The notes beneath the pieces were generated by a model that searched no databases, was not told the origin of the DNA, and was given only the letters and a program-made list of their open reading frames with translations. Positions 44,905 through 56,852 of a stretch of 64,000 nucleotides of DNA are shown in pieces. The translations under genes and the position numbers were made by a program. The DNA is taken from contig JASJZC010000006.1 of the NCBI GenBank assembly GCA_037178855.1, forward strand, positions 4,402,001-4,466,000, given 5' to 3'. This DNA comes from Oscheius sp. JU75. Taxonomy: Eukaryota; Nematoda; Chromadorea; Rhabditida; Rhabditidae. The number at the start of each line of letters is the position of its first letter. Positions within the stretch are counted from its first letter, which is position 1.

Positions 44905-45931
44905 TTTGTTTTACCTGAACTGGAAGAAATAGCTAACAATTGAGGAAAAGGAGTAAGTCAGCATCGCTTTGGAGGAAAAGAGTGAGTAATGGGACCAGGA
45001 GGAGGAGAGACAATAGAGCAGTTTCCATCTGACTGATGACTTCCAGAAGACAGAAAGGACCCCGCCCATTTGGCCCACCGGAACAATGTCTTTGCCTTTG
45101 TTTCCGGCTGTTTTTGCCGTCTTTTGTCAGATGATGAGTAGCAGAGTAAACAGAGCACGAAGTTGGTCAAGGAACGACTTGACTTATGGAAGTGGTTCAC
45201 ACCACTTTAAGATCTGTAGCTCTGTTAGAAACTTGAGAGAGAAGACAAATCCCCAGAAAACAGACTAAGAGTAGACGAAACTTCCGACCCACACGCTCCG
45301 GTTCACGTCAGACCTTAAATTTTAAATGACAGTTCCAGTTCGGGATAGATCAGTCCTCGCAAAAAGCTTCTCTCGTATGCATCTCTGCTCGGAGACGCGA
45401 TTAAAGTGCATCGAGTTCAGATAAGAGTGAGTCATCTGACAGACTTCTATAGATGACGGTGCATGTACCTCTTTCTCTGTACCAGAAAGACTCTTTGGAG
45501 TCTAAAAAACCTTTAGCAAATTCCCGTGAGTTCTGTTCCTTTTTCAACAAAGTTTTTCGTGAGAGTATAGTTCTGTTCAGATTGCTGAATGAGATCCTGG
45601 CAGTAGAAGAATGGTCGACGAGATAAGAGCTATGACAAGAACTTCCGTCAAATCGGAATAACTCTTTGATCTCAAGATCCAAGACGTTCGATCCACCTAC
45701 GCTACGTGGGAATGTGCCGCCATAGCCGCGCACTCCACAATTTTCCAGGCCATTGGTTGGCTTTTAGTAGCCATCTGACGTGCGTTTCCCGCCTGATCCA
45801 AAACAAAGGTTTAGTAAAGAGACTACCGGAATTGGGAGAATGAGGGACAAACGATAGGCAAGAGAAAGATCACAGACTGGCATTATGAAAGGCGAGCACC
45901 GACCCATAAAACTACTTGAGGAGAGAAGGCA
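44905..45931. other. Intergenic region with a second E2F-like site
   Basis: About 1 kb with no supported gene. TTTCCCGCC occurs at 45785-45793. A minus-strand frame at 45723-45401 lies nearby but starts without a usable ATG in its main frame, so I leave it uncalled. The left part probably contains the promoter of the peptide-precursor gene. Confidence 0.35.
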
Positions 45932-46793
45932 TCAGACTGGCATCTTCGTCATTGTATCGACATCTGAAAAAAACAGTGAATGGAGGGAGAATAGTCCACT
46001 TACAGTCTGCCGATATCAGGTAGTCAAGGACTACTCCAACGAAGTTGTCTTCTTCATTCGATATCGTCGTGTCTTTCGGTTGAAAGTGCCTACTTGGTTC
46101 TGCTTAGAAATTTGACTGAAACTTACCATCCAAGATGCTGACCACACTGGGAGCAAAGGCAGATTGTCCATTGCATTCCGGGTATCCACGTTGCTTCGGA
46201 TGAGGGCTGAAATTCGTCACTAGAATTTTTCAGTTTGTTCCAGTATTTTCTTCAAATTGGACCGTTTGACGGTCTTTTTGATTAAGTGACCCCAACGGTA
46301 ACCAAGAAGGCTGTAAACATAATGTCAAAAAAGGTCACGAAAGTCCTGTCTAGGTTGTTTTGGCTTACATTATGGAATCAGAGATGGTCAACTTATTTCT
46401 GATCTGAGTAGGATCAGTTGACTACCTAGTTGACTACCAAATAAATGAGATCTTACCTGTCCAAAATACTTGAGATGAGCCTTCTTGCATCCAGCGACAT
46501 GAAATGACTCTCCTGCCGGATTGTCGAACACATTTATTGTCGTGTTTTTCCCAACTAGGGGAAACACATAACTGAAAGAATTACAGTTTCAGAGTAAGAG
46601 TCGAAACAAACCTGTATTTTGGCTTGACATCAGGCCTCGTTATGTTCATCAGCTCTTCCTGATTCGTGATGTGAGCCCCACACTTTCTACATAACAGTTC
46701 GCCAATATGTCTCGAGGAAACTAAAGAAATTAAGCTCTAGAAAGAGAGATTACCTGAGGGAAGACAGAGGTAGACTAAAACTAGAAGGAGCAT
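45932..46793 (-). CDS. Secreted CULT-domain (cereblon-like) protein
   Basis: Start at 46793, five nt after TTTTCAG, with signal peptide MLLLVLVYLCLPSVSS. The rest is a single CULT domain: LLCRKCGAHITNQEELMN, then PDVKPKYSYVFPLVGKN, FHVAGCKKAHLKYFG, then WIPGMQWTICLCSQCGQHLG followed by W, and YFKPKD/HFQPKDTTISNEED. Two CxxC pairs can bind zinc. Three Trp sit where human cereblon has its Trp cage (W-x-P-G-x-x-W and HLGW), which binds thalidomide-type and cyclic-imide ligands. Unlike cereblon, no Lon-like or DDB1-binding part is present and the protein is secreted. The intron between FGQ and PSSE is about 240 nt and may hide an alternative exon (GYRWGHLIKKTVKRSNLKK). Ends YVDTMTKMPV-stop. Confidence 0.82.
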
Positions 46794-46981
46794 AATCACT
46801 GAAAAGGAACTGTTTGGATGGAAGTTTTCCAAACCGCTCAGGCAAATAGCGAAGGACAGAACCAGTGGAATCGAACAAAATTTTATGAAAATGACTGTTT
46901 ATTGCAAGGCACTGGATAGGTTGGCACACAGGGATTTGTACACAAGTGATGGTGGCAAGAACTGGGGAAAAAGAAAGAAAA

Positions 46982-47829
46982 TCAGTCTGAGGAGGGGCTC
47001 TGATATTTCTGGAAAATTACTAATTCAAACTATAGAAACAGCTCAAACCTGATGTAGTTCTTTTCCAACTATCATTGCCTGTTCGTGGAACTGTCGCAAA
47101 CGATTGGGAGAAACGGTTTTGTAGATTTGAATGGTTTCCGCCACGGCGTTTTCCTGGAACTGTTTTTCAAAAGGATAAGGGAATTGGAACACACAATGAA
47201 TTCAGAGAGTCGTTCCTGCATTGACTCTTCAGATACTGTCGGTTTGAACCTTTTGTTCGGAACTGGTTCGCTTCTCACACATCTGAATATAGGCGATAGA
47301 ACTCGTACTCCCAGAGAACCCACTTTTCCGGAGACGAGTCTGGCCATTCTCGATTCGCGTAGAACGACTGTCGCGTCTCGGATTCATCTTCAGAGTCGGA
47401 CGACTCAAAAAAGCGGTCAATACCTTTCGCCACAACTGGTTCTTCGTCTGAGGACTCGTCACGTCCATTGTAGGGAGTGTAGTCCCTAATGCCTGATCAT
47501 ACAAAAGAATAGGATAGTCTACCTGTGACTCTCTGACGAGCTCGAGCAGCCGTCATCGAATGGGAAATCGGAAAGACTCGGTGGTTCTGACGAGGAAGAT
47601 CTGTATTTTTAGGTGTTGAAGATATATTTGTTGTAGTACCTGCATGAACGAGCATACTCGAAATTGTTCACATCGTTTTCGAGGGAATGAGGATCAGAGT
47701 CTGGTGATCTGAACGCAACTCTTAAAAAAACAAATAATGAAGCTCTTACTTTGAAGCGCACGGGATTACATGAACATCCGGCTCCTCTTTATATCGTTCG
47801 TTACCCGTAAATTCAAGAGAGTTGGCCAT
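46982..47829 (-). CDS. Acidic Ser-rich hypothetical protein
   Basis: Start at 47829 (MANSLEFTGNERYKEEPDVH), two nt after TCTTCAG. Exons read FRSPDSDPHSLENDVNNFEY, SSSSEPPSLSDFPFDDG, DYTPYNGRDESSDEEPVVAK, then FFESSDSEDESETRQSFYAN and SPEKWVLWEYEFYRLYSD. The C-terminal exon is helical (FQENAVAETIQIYKTVSPNR, then LRQFHEQAMIVGKELHQ), ending SPSSD-stop at 46982. One junction near 47270-47300 is not resolved. Many Ser-Asp-Glu clusters are likely CK2 sites. No family recognised; intracellular. Confidence 0.6.
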
Positions 47830-48630
47830 TTCTGAAGAGGGAACAGCAATATTTTCAAGGCATCCAGCAGAAATAAACCGAACGGAGGGCGTTGGCAAAA
47901 GAGCGCGCCAACAGCCGAGGTCAGACCGGGGAGGAGACGCAGCAGAACGGTTGATAGAAAACGATAATTGGAAACCTAAACGGATTGTTTATAGGAAGAT
48001 AAATTCGTTTTTTAATTGTCGTTGGGAAAGAGTAAGAGTCTGTAGAGTTAGTCCAAGCTATCAATTGGCGTTGGGTGTGTCCCGATTGCTCAATAGATAC
48101 GATCCAATCACGTTTGAATTCCAGTTTGACTTCAGTTTGAATCAAACAAATCTGAAAATAACGGAAAACTATCTAATTTCTTTGAAAAACACACTCTATG
48201 GTTTTCTTGACTACCTGCTAGATTCTGAACAGTTAGGTAGCAATACAGCCATTGACCCAGTTTGAGAACTTGGATTAGTTTGGAATTCAGGCCGGAACAT
48301 GTAATCAAGCATACCGAGGAAAATGCTTTAAAAACATCTGTAGACTTAGACCAATGAGTAACACAAGAATCAGAAGAAGATTCTGACTAAACTTGATTAT
48401 GCTGAAATTACTACTCTTCAATTTCATCAACTCATTAGAGGAAGAACAAGGAGTCTGTAGGATCTCCCATGTTCTTCGAAAACTGAAATTATCATAACAT
48501 TTCCGGTGCTCAGACCTAGATGACGTTTCAGTCACACTCGATTGCACAATGGATAGTACTGAGGTCCTCGTTAGCATAATCTTCCATCGGGGAATAGAAA
48601 AGCTCCTAGACGAGCCATAGTTCCAAAATC
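47830..48630. other. Intergenic region, no supported gene
   Basis: About 0.8 kb between two divergent start codons. A plus-strand frame of 147 codons (47822-48265) overlaps the opposite gene's start and has no domain or leader, so I do not call it. The sequence near 47890-47930 is GC-rich (GAGCGCGCCAACAGCC) and may be promoter for one or both genes. Confidence 0.35.
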
Positions 48631-51600
48631 ATGACTGCTTCGAAAGGTGTTCCCTCCCCGGAGCAGCCCGTCTCCAAGTCGAGATTCACCAGGTTTCTCA
48701 ACTATATTCTCTGCAGGTTTTTTCTTTTCTTTTTCATTTAGTAACTTTTTTCAGAGGCGATTTGGCAGACGAGAAACTTACTGCCCAGCCAGTCCCTCTC
48801 AGTGATTTGTTCCGATACTCGAACCGAGGCGACCACATTCTTCTGATTGTTGGCTGTATTGCTGCTTCTCTCAGTGGTTGTACTCAGGTATTTCCATGCC
48901 AGACTCTCTCTCAATATTCAGCCCTTCCTCTCCATTCTCGCCGGTCTCTTCTTCTCGACTCTCCTGAACACTCCCATACACAGTGACCAATTCGTCTTTG
49001 AGGCTACCCTCTACACAAGTCTCTACATCGGAGGATTCATAGTCTGTGCCGCTGTCAACTTTGTCCAGGTTTTTGAGATCCATTTCACGCTTATTCCTTT
49101 CAGTACCTCTGCTTCCAAAGAGTCTGTGCTCGTCAAGTCAGTCGTATCCGTCACGAGTTCGTCCGCTCTGTTCTTCGGCAAGATTCTGCATGGCTAGATT
49201 CTCACTCGTGTGGTGCCATCACAACACAGCTGAACGAGTTGGTGTCATAATCGAAAAACCGTTTCTGTGACCTGTGCCCGATTATGCTAACCGCAAGCAC
49301 AGAAGATTAATGCCTCTTGCGCTGATTATCTGACCGAGAACAATAACTGTTTCAGGAACACGGATCGAATACACGATGGAATTGGCGACAAGCTGGGTCT
49401 CCTCATCCGAGGCTTCGTCATGTTTATCATGTCTCTCATCGTCTCTCTCTACTACGACTGGAGGATCGCTCTGTTCATGCTCCCGCTAGTTCCATTGAGC
49501 TGTGCCTGTATGAACCTGATGAACAGGGTAAGAATACTTGACTGACAGATACTAATAAACCTTCAGAAAATGGCCCAAGCTACCTCGAAAGAGCTCTCGA
49601 GTCTAGGAAATGCTGGTGCCGTCGCTGAAGAGGCTGTCCTGGGTGTTCGTACAGTACAGGCTCTGAATGGCCAGGAAGAGATGGTTACTCGATACCGCGA
49701 AGAACTCTCCAAAGGTTCCGAACACGCAGCTTCAAAGGCTCTCTGGGGTGGTTTCCTCGGCGGTCTCTTCTTCCTTCTTCTCTTCTTTTTCATGTCTGGA
49801 GGATTACTGTAAGTTCCTTTCCTCTCACTTCAACCCACTCGCAATCTTCCCTCCAGTTGAGCTACCGCTACAGGAGCAACGTTCTTCCAAAGCAGCTATC
49901 CCCAAACTGACTTGACTTGTCAGCAATTAGCACAAAGTATATATGCATAATTGGCAATATTGGCTTCAGATAGACAGATAGAGACGCGAGGACATTTTAA
50001 AATAGAAATTAAGTATGTAAAATAAAATTGTGTTCATGGAAAGTAACTACTGCAATTTAGTACCTTTGGAAAATGCGTCCGTATAGTATCAAAGTATCTC
50101 TTTATCTTCCTTGAACTGTTTTTGTTTCAGACTGGGCGGTTACCTTCTCAAGGACGGAACAATCAAAAATGGAGGAGACGTGATGACGGCAGTTCTGTCC
50201 ATGCTCATCTCCGCGTACTTCCTCGGACAGATCAGCCCTCAGCTGATGGTCATTTTGAACTGTCGTGTGGCCGCTGCTGTCATTTATGAGACTATTGATC
50301 GAGTAGGTTTTTGATAGCTCTTCTTAGATGATTTCTTCTAGACTCCCGAGATAGAAGCAGACGGGCAGATCCTGCCAGAAGTCGTGGGCGAGGTCGAGTT
50401 TAAAGATGTCCGTTTCCGATACCCGACGAGAAAAGATGTGACCGTTCTGGATGACTTCTCCTTGAGAATTTCCTCAGGACAGACAGTTGCTTTTGTCGGT
50501 CACTCAGGCAGTGGTAAATCTACAGCTGTTGGTCTGTTGAGCAGACTCTATGAGGTCGAAGCTGGGCAAGTTCTCATCGATGGAGTTGATATTAAAAAGA
50601 TCCGACTGTCCAATCTCAGAGAGATAGTTGGAGTCGTGCAACAGGAACCAGCCCTGTTCAACGACACTGTCCGGGTTAGCTGGGTTATTTCAATACCTAT
50701 AAACATTTAGGAGAACATTCGAATGGGTCGCGTGGACATCTCAGACGAAGAAATGAAGAGAGTCTGTCGAATGGCCAACGCTCACGAGTTTATAGCAAAG
50801 CTCCCGAAGGTGTGTTTCTCTCGCATTCAAAGGTTTGTCTTCAGGGCTATGATACGGTCATTGGAGACGGAGGAGTTCAGCTTAGTGGTGGTCAGAAACA
50901 GCGAGTTGCTATTGCCCGAACCCTTGCCAGAAATCCGAAGATCCTTCTATTGGACGAAGCTACCTCTGCTCTCGACGGTCATAGTGAAACCATCGTGCAA
51001 CAAGCTTTGGAGAATGCCATGAAAGGACGGACAACTATCGTGATCGGTAGGTGAAAGCTTCACAGTTAGGAGGACAGTACTTTCAGCTCACCGTCTGACA
51101 ACAGTCGTGAAAGCCGATCTGATTGTAGTCATGGAGAAAGGCAAGATAGTCGAAAAAGGATCCCATACAGTCTTGATGGCATCCGGAGGAAAGTATACCG
51201 GTTTAGCCAAGGCTCAGCTGATGCAAAAGGTCGAAGCTCCCCGATCTAGGAACACATCTATGAACGAGCTGTCCGGTCCCGAAGCATTCAAGAGAGCCAT
51301 TTCGACCGAAAGTTCTGTGCGGTTAGACTTTCTAAAAACTTTTGAAAATCCAGTTTTAGTGGAAGTTTCATGAGTACAGGCGACATCGACTGTGTCCAAG
51401 AAGATGCCCGAGTTGAGAACGAGAAAGTGGTGGACAAGGACGCGGCTGGTCTGATAGACGTCTATAAGGAGGCTAGTGAATTCAAGGGAATCCTCACTAT
51501 CGCCTTCATCATAGCTGGATTGCGAGGTCTCGAAATGCCTATCAGTTCAATCGCTTGGGGAGTTGTAAGTCGAGCAATCAACTGGAACTGGCTGCTCTCT

Positions 51601-53587
51601 AGATTCTGGATGCCTTCAAACTGCTCCCAGACGATCCAGAAGGGATGATTACTGATCTCCGCCTTGCAGTCCTTCTGATTCTCGGAAACGGAGTTTTCAT
51701 CTGCATTGTCCAGACCATTGGAACGACCTTGTTTGGCAAAGTAGCTGAGAAACTGACTCTCTCTCTTCGTGTCCGAACTCTCGACTCGGTTCTCCATCAG
51801 TCAGCTTCCTACTTCGACATGCCAGAACATTCTCCGGGAAAAGTTATCACTCGCCTGGCTACTGGTTTGTTTACCGTTGAAACTCATGGAAACTGTTCAG
51901 ATGCTCCGAATGTGAAAGCAGTAGTCGACAGTCGAGCCTTCCACGCGTTCTACTATTTCTCTGCTTGGACAATCAACATTCTTGTCGCTACCTATTCATG
52001 CTGGCCTCTCGGTCTGGTAGGATTCGTTCTCAGTCTCCTTCTATTCGGATTCCTCACTCGGCTGGCCAAAAAGATCCAAGAAAGGAATCTGAGAATGTCC
52101 AAGTACAACCCGGCTGGAAAGGTTCGACCTTCGAATGGATCCTGCACAAAAGCACTTTCAGTTGTCCGTCGAAATCGTGGAGAATGTGAGGACGATTCAG
52201 TTGCTGACCAGGGAACAGAGATTCTTCGAAAAGTACAAGGAAGCTTCTCATGAAATGAAGTGGACCGAGGTCAAGAATGGATACCTTGACGGTTTGTTCT
52301 GGTCTCTTACTGTTGGGATCAGATTTTAGGAGTCAACTTTGCCGTGTGCCAGTCGTTCATCTTCTTTAGTATTGGAGTTGCCTACGGTCTTTGTGCAATC
52401 TTCGTCAGAAAGGGCTGGTTCCCCATGACTGATGCTTATCGTGGAGTACTGGCATCCTTCTTGGCATCCATTGCTACTATGCTCGCCAGTACTTTCTATA
52501 CGGAGTTCATCAAAGCCCAGACAGCATCGGCCCTAATGTTCAAGATGATCAGGCACAAGCCAGAGACAGGAGATATGGATGAGGGAGAGAAACCTGTATA
52601 TTTGGAAAAAAGACAGTTGATTAAGAGTTTCAGATGCTGAACGGCAACATTGAGTTCGAAGATGTCCACTTTGTCTATCCACAACGTCCTCTCCATCCGG
52701 TCATGAAGGGAATATCGTTCACTGCCAACAGAGGAAAGACCATAGCTCTCGTTGGACCATCGGGATCTGGAAAAAGTACCGTGGTCTCGCTTATGGAACG
52801 ACTCTACGATACTGCCATGGGCTCAGTGGTGGGTTCAATGGGAGAAATGGAATCCATGAATGTTCAGAAATTTGACGACGAAGACGTGAAAAAACTCTCT
52901 CTGCGCCATCTTCGAAAACAAATGGCTCTGGTCGGGCAGGAACCTCGACTCTTTGCCGGGACCATCAAGGAGAACATCTGTTTTGGACTGGAGAATGTTC
53001 CTGACGCCAAACTACTCAATGCATTGGATATGGCCAATGCTACCGCGTTTGTCTCTTCCCTCCCCATGGTACCACTATCTCATACAGAGAAAAACAGATT
53101 TAGGGCCTTGACACGGAATGCGGAGAAAAAGGCGGGCAGTTATCCGGTGGCCAGAAGCAGAGAATTGCTATTGCCAGGTAGCCGAGACTCTTGATCATGC
53201 TCTAATTTCTCAGAGCTCTTGTTCGTGATCCGGTGATTCTGTTGCTGGATGAGGCCACTTCAGCTCTGGATTCTCAATCAGAAAAGGCTGTCCAAGAGGC
53301 ACTGGAGGTGGCTAGGAAGGGAAGAACTTGTATAGGTATGAACAAACAGGGCAACATCAGTATTTCACTCCTTTCAGCCGTGGCCCATAGACTGAGCAGC
53401 ATCCAGAATGCAGACGAGATTCTTTTCATCAAAGACGGAAAAGTTCGGTCAGTTTGAAGACTCTCCATGACGAGAGCTTCTAACTTTTAGGGAACACGGC
53501 AACCACCGAGAGCTGATGAAACAGCGAGGAATGTACTACGAGCTGGTTCAGAAGCAGGATCTAGAGAGGAGTCGAGACGATGAATAG
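48631..53587 (+). CDS. pgp-like: Full ABCB transporter (P-glycoprotein/MDR type)
   Basis: ATP-driven exporter with two TMD-NBD halves in one chain. Start at 48631 ([20 protein letters not shown]). TMD1 about 48830-50300 ([54 protein letters not shown]). NBD1: Walker [11 protein letters not shown]-loop [11 protein letters not shown], signature [15 protein letters not shown], Walker [13 protein letters not shown], His switch AHRLTT. TMD2 about 51480-52540. NBD2: Walker [11 protein letters not shown]-loop [11 protein letters not shown], signature [16 protein letters not shown], Walker [13 protein letters not shown], His switch AHRLSS. All catalytic motifs in both halves are intact, so it should be active. 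About 18 introns, mostly 40-60 nt; one near 49812-50130 is about 320 nt. Substrate unknown. Stop is 25 bp from the convergent gene. Confidence 0.95.
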
Positions 53588-53612
53588 ATTAAATGTGAAA
53601 AATTTGTTTATT

Positions 53613-54356
53613 TTACTTGTTTCTATACTTTTGCTCGAAGTAGGTCATGCGACTCAGGACGGAGGATTTGTGCCAGATGTTGGTCTCTCGTCTATTGAAC
53701 TCGACAGTTCCATCCACGCTCGTGATCTTCTCGAAGGCTTCCATCCTCTTCATCTGTTCTTGGCGAAGAGTTTCCTCGATGGATTCTTCCCTCTTGAAAA
53801 GAATCTCTGTGTCTTCCTCCTTGAGTTCCTTCTTCGAGCCTTCGGAGTCTTCGCTGGTCGTCAGCTGGTCTCCTCCATTCTTGACCGTCGTCTTGTCCCA
53901 TCGACGACTCATCTCCTCCAGACAGAGAGCGAACTTGGTCTTTAGAATTTCCAGACTGGGAAGAGACTCGTCCTGACTTGTCTTCTTCTCCTCAGTCGAG
54001 AGACAGTCATACTCCAGAAGGAAGAGAAGTCTCTCCTGGCAGCTCCTCCGGAAGTAGAAGAGACTCGGAGCCATGATCTGGACGTGCTGTCGCTCTTTCT
54101 TGAGCCATTGCAAGAGATCGTTGAGCAGATGGAAGTGGGCGACAGTCATGTTCAAGAAGATGATTCTTCTGTACTCGACGACTCTCTCCTCCTCAGGCAG
54201 CCAGTCTTTCTCCGTCAGCATCTGGCTCATTCGATAGTTGAACAGCTTCGGCATCATGAGCAGTTGCGTCGTTAGATCCTTTCTGTCCTCCTCTGTCGAT
54301 CCATCCGCAGCCATCTTCTTCAGAAGTTTACTGGCGACGTCCAGTGGCTTGTCCAT
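53613..54356 (-). CDS. Single-exon hypothetical protein, charged and helical
   Basis: 247 aa from MDKPLDVASKLLKKMAADGS to TYFEQKYRNK-stop without introns, unusual in this window. Predicted mostly helical (LNMTVAHFHLLNDLLQWLKK, SCQERLLFLLEYDCLSTEEK, LEILKTKFALCLEEMSRRWD) with an acidic Lys/Glu middle (EGSKKELKEEDTEILFKREE). No signal peptide, membrane helix or domain I recognise. Codon pattern and length make it a real gene. It is only 25 bp from the ABC transporter stop. Intron loss through retroposition is one possible origin. Confidence 0.7.
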   Translation of the reverse strand: MDKPLDVASKLLKKMAADGSTEEDRKDLTTQLLMMPKLFNYRMSQMLTEKDWLPEEERVVEYRRIIFLNMTVAHFHLLNDLLQWLKKERQHVQIMAPSLFYFRRSCQERLLFLLEYDCLSTEEKKTSQDESLPSLEILKTKFALCLEEMSRRWDKTTVKNGGDQLTTSEDSEGSKKELKEEDTEILFKREESIEETLRQEQMKRMEAFEKITSVDGTVEFNRRETNIWHKSSVLSRMTYFEQKYRNK

Positions 54357-54473
54357 CGTCTAGTCGACAGCTAGTTGAAGCAAAGTACTGCATATTCCAG
54401 CACTCAATTACTTGTTTTTATTGTTGCAACTAGAAACAGAACTCTTGCTCAATTACTTTCCAAGCCATCTACT

Positions 54474-55004
54474 ATGTGCTCGTCCCCGAGAAAGGAGAAG
54501 AAGAGTCTACCGAGAAAGTGCGCCCTAATCCGTAAGACCATCCTGGAAGACGGCGTCGAGAAGACAGAACTGCGCTTTGTGTCCTATACGCAAGTGGGAA
54601 AAGGAGTCGACGAGAATGGATTCCTGAAGGACATTGGCGACTTCTTGGAGGAACAGATCAAGAAGGACGACGTGACTGATGACGGCACGACAACTCCTCC
54701 CAACTCTCCGACTTCTACCCGATCGTCTGAGGCTCTCAAGTCGACCCATCACGAAACCACTTGCGGCAAAGCAGAGCTGCTTCGCAAGGCCATCCCGACT
54801 CTCGAGCGTCTTGTGGCCCACTACCAGCAGACTGCGAGTCGCACTAAGGATCCTAGCCGTGCTCGTGTCCTCAGAATGGCAGCTCAGGACGTCCTCGACG
54901 AGGCCCAGACGGCTCTCATGACTGGCGGACTGGAAGATGTGGACCAATTGATGGCCCGAATCAAGGAACTGAACGATATCCGGACGGAAAAGAAGAATGC
55001 ATAG
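54474..55004 (+). CDS. Single-exon hypothetical protein
   Basis: 176 aa from MCSSPRKEKKSLPRKCALIR to ELNDIRTEKKNA-stop. An upstream in-frame ATG at 54375 would add a less convincing 33 residues. Sequence: basic N-terminus, RKTILEDGVEKTELRFVSYT, acidic/Thr-Ser-Pro linker, then a helical C-terminus (LLRKAIPTLERLVAHYQQTA, then AAQDVLDEAQTALMTGGLED, VDQLMARIKEL). Overall it resembles a small helical adaptor; no family recognised. Like its neighbour at 53613 it is intronless, and the two are divergent, 117 bp apart. Confidence 0.65.
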   Translation: MCSSPRKEKKSLPRKCALIRKTILEDGVEKTELRFVSYTQVGKGVDENGFLKDIGDFLEEQIKKDDVTDDGTTTPPNSPTSTRSSEALKSTHHETTCGKAELLRKAIPTLERLVAHYQQTASRTKDPSRARVLRMAAQDVLDEAQTALMTGGLEDVDQLMARIKELNDIRTEKKNA

Positions 55005-55211
55005 AAGAAGAAGAAAACTTCGGGAATAAACCTGTTTTCTCGAAGAGATCGATCGAATATCGACATTATCTTTCCTCATTTTCTCAGTCATAAATTCGGC
55101 CCTGGACTCTTCTCAAACGACACAATTGATGCGTCAAGCGCTGTTTGTTGACCCTAGCCTCTCCCGTCCAGTTAGCCGAATCAATAGCGCTGTGTCCTGT
55201 GGTCACGTTAG

Positions 55212-56490
<1,279 letters not shown>

Positions 56491-56852
56491 ACATCTGCTC
56501 TGCACTCCACCCAAAAATATCTGTGAATTTAGAGCTAAAAACGACGCATTCCTCCCCCTAAATGTAAAAAAGACTATTTATTATCGTGCCCTCATTGCCT
56601 AAATACCAGACTTTGTAGGGGCAACAGATTATCTATCAGAGAGCCTTCTTCTCATACTCGCATAAGTTCTTCTGTCCCTGTGATTCCCCTTTCTTCAGCC
56701 ATGTGTTGTACATTCTTACAAGAAAAAGTAAACAAACAAATTCATTGAATCTGTGAGATATCAACAACAACGTTAGACAAAGAGATCATATCGAGAAGAT
56801 AATTCAGAATGGGGGAAAATGGTAAGTATTGGCACTGTTTTGAGCAAAAAGA

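Noticed and set aside
47822-48265. 147-codon plus-strand frame
   Set aside because: Its start overlaps the opposite gene's first codons and no feature supports coding; more likely promoter DNA.
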